Source: Catenaria anguillulae PL171
Taxonomy: Eukaryota > Blastocladiomycota > Blastocladiomycetes > Blastocladiales > Catenariaceae
Assembly (NCBI GenBank): GCA_002102555.1
Contig: MCFL01000136.1
Coordinates: 1-63,702 of the forward strand
Length of the DNA stretch: 63,702 bases
Direction of reading: 5' to 3'
The notes below the pieces were generated by a model. It saw nothing but the letters and a program-made list of their open reading frames with translations. It was not told the DNA's origin and did no database searches. The first letter of the stretch is position 1. Each line of letters starts with the position of its first letter. Made by a program: the position numbers and the translations under genes. This document shows positions 63,634-63,702 of the stretch, one piece after another.

Positions 63634-63702
63634 GTCTTTATTGCAACTGGGCGAGTATATACACGCACATGTGTCTTTTTTTCCTGATTACAGACGATTG
63701 CC
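63634..63702. other. 3' flank of the ferredoxin gene
   Basis: 69 bp to the window end; nothing recognised. Confidence 0.5.

Noticed and set aside
1-63702. CRISPR arrays, bacterial operons, prophage, LTR or capsid-bearing elements, LINE/SINE or DNA transposons
   Set aside because: No spaced palindromic repeats, ribosome-binding sites, terminal repeats, reverse transcriptase, integrase or transposase motifs were seen. The 33-bp and 66-bp repeats are coding and contiguous.

Overview
The window is eukaryotic nuclear DNA and reads as a gene-dense fungal chromosome segment. Most genes carry short spliceosomal introns, typically 46-108 nt, with 5' sites such as GTACGT/GTACGC/GTATGT, CTAAC-like branch points and CAG/TAG 3' ends. 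Coding sequence is GC-rich with many Ser/Ala/Pro/Thr-rich low-complexity stretches. Fungal markers include Tfg2-like TFIIF-beta, Dma1-like FHA-RING, Kti12, Rav1, Atg16, Yah1-type ferredoxin and a MAT-type HMG box. SCFD2-like and TAPT1 genes sit beside them, which suits an early-diverging (zoosporic) fungus such as Blastocladiomycota or Chytridiomycota better than Dikarya. That placement is inference; no rRNA or mitochondrial sequence is present to confirm it.

Layout. 1-2.6 kb: edge of an unknown minus-strand gene, then eIF2D (+). 2.6-6.9 kb: no convincing gene. 6.9-11.5 kb: a cyclin (+) with a 688-nt intron and possibly a 1.7-kb pyrimidine-rich 3' UTR. 13.6-14.9 kb: ribosomal protein eS4 (-). 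14.9-17.4 kb: diverged duplicated segments. 17.4-19.4 kb: unknown gene (+). 19.5-25.6 kb: SCFD2-like Sec1/Munc18 protein and TAPT1-like membrane protein (both -). 25.9-28.2 kb: unknown small gene (+), a conserved mitochondrial-type protein (-) and a MAT-type HMG protein (-). 29.0-36.2 kb: Rav1/DMXL V-ATPase regulator (+). 36.4-40.7 kb: TFIIF-beta and a protein kinase-bromodomain fusion (both -). 41-43.3 kb: a probable decayed spliced gene. 43.7-48.4 kb: divergent pair Dma1-like E3 (-) and Atg16 (+). 49.5-51.2 kb: amphipathic repeat protein resembling lipid-droplet or apolipoprotein coats (+). 52.1-57.6 kb: polytopic lipase (+) and a seven-TM-like protein (-). 58.5-63.6 kb: SMP-motif small protein (-), short kinesin (+), Kti12 (-) and mitochondrial ferredoxin (+).

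The genes do not form one pathway; they are a typical eukaryotic neighbourhood. Loose themes are membrane traffic and vacuole/autophagy (Rav1, Atg16, SCFD2, TAPT1), lipid handling (repeat coat protein, lipase), translation (eIF2D, eS4, Kti12) and cell cycle (cyclin, Dma1, kinesin). The most unusual items are the kinase-bromodomain fusion, the 10 x 33-bp amphipathic repeat array followed by 22-residue units, the MAT-type HMG gene, and a recurring pattern of single-base frame breaks, several in mononucleotide runs, that suggests assembly errors. Exon boundaries were read by eye from splice-site, phase and family arguments; most are phase-consistent but none is confirmed by transcripts.
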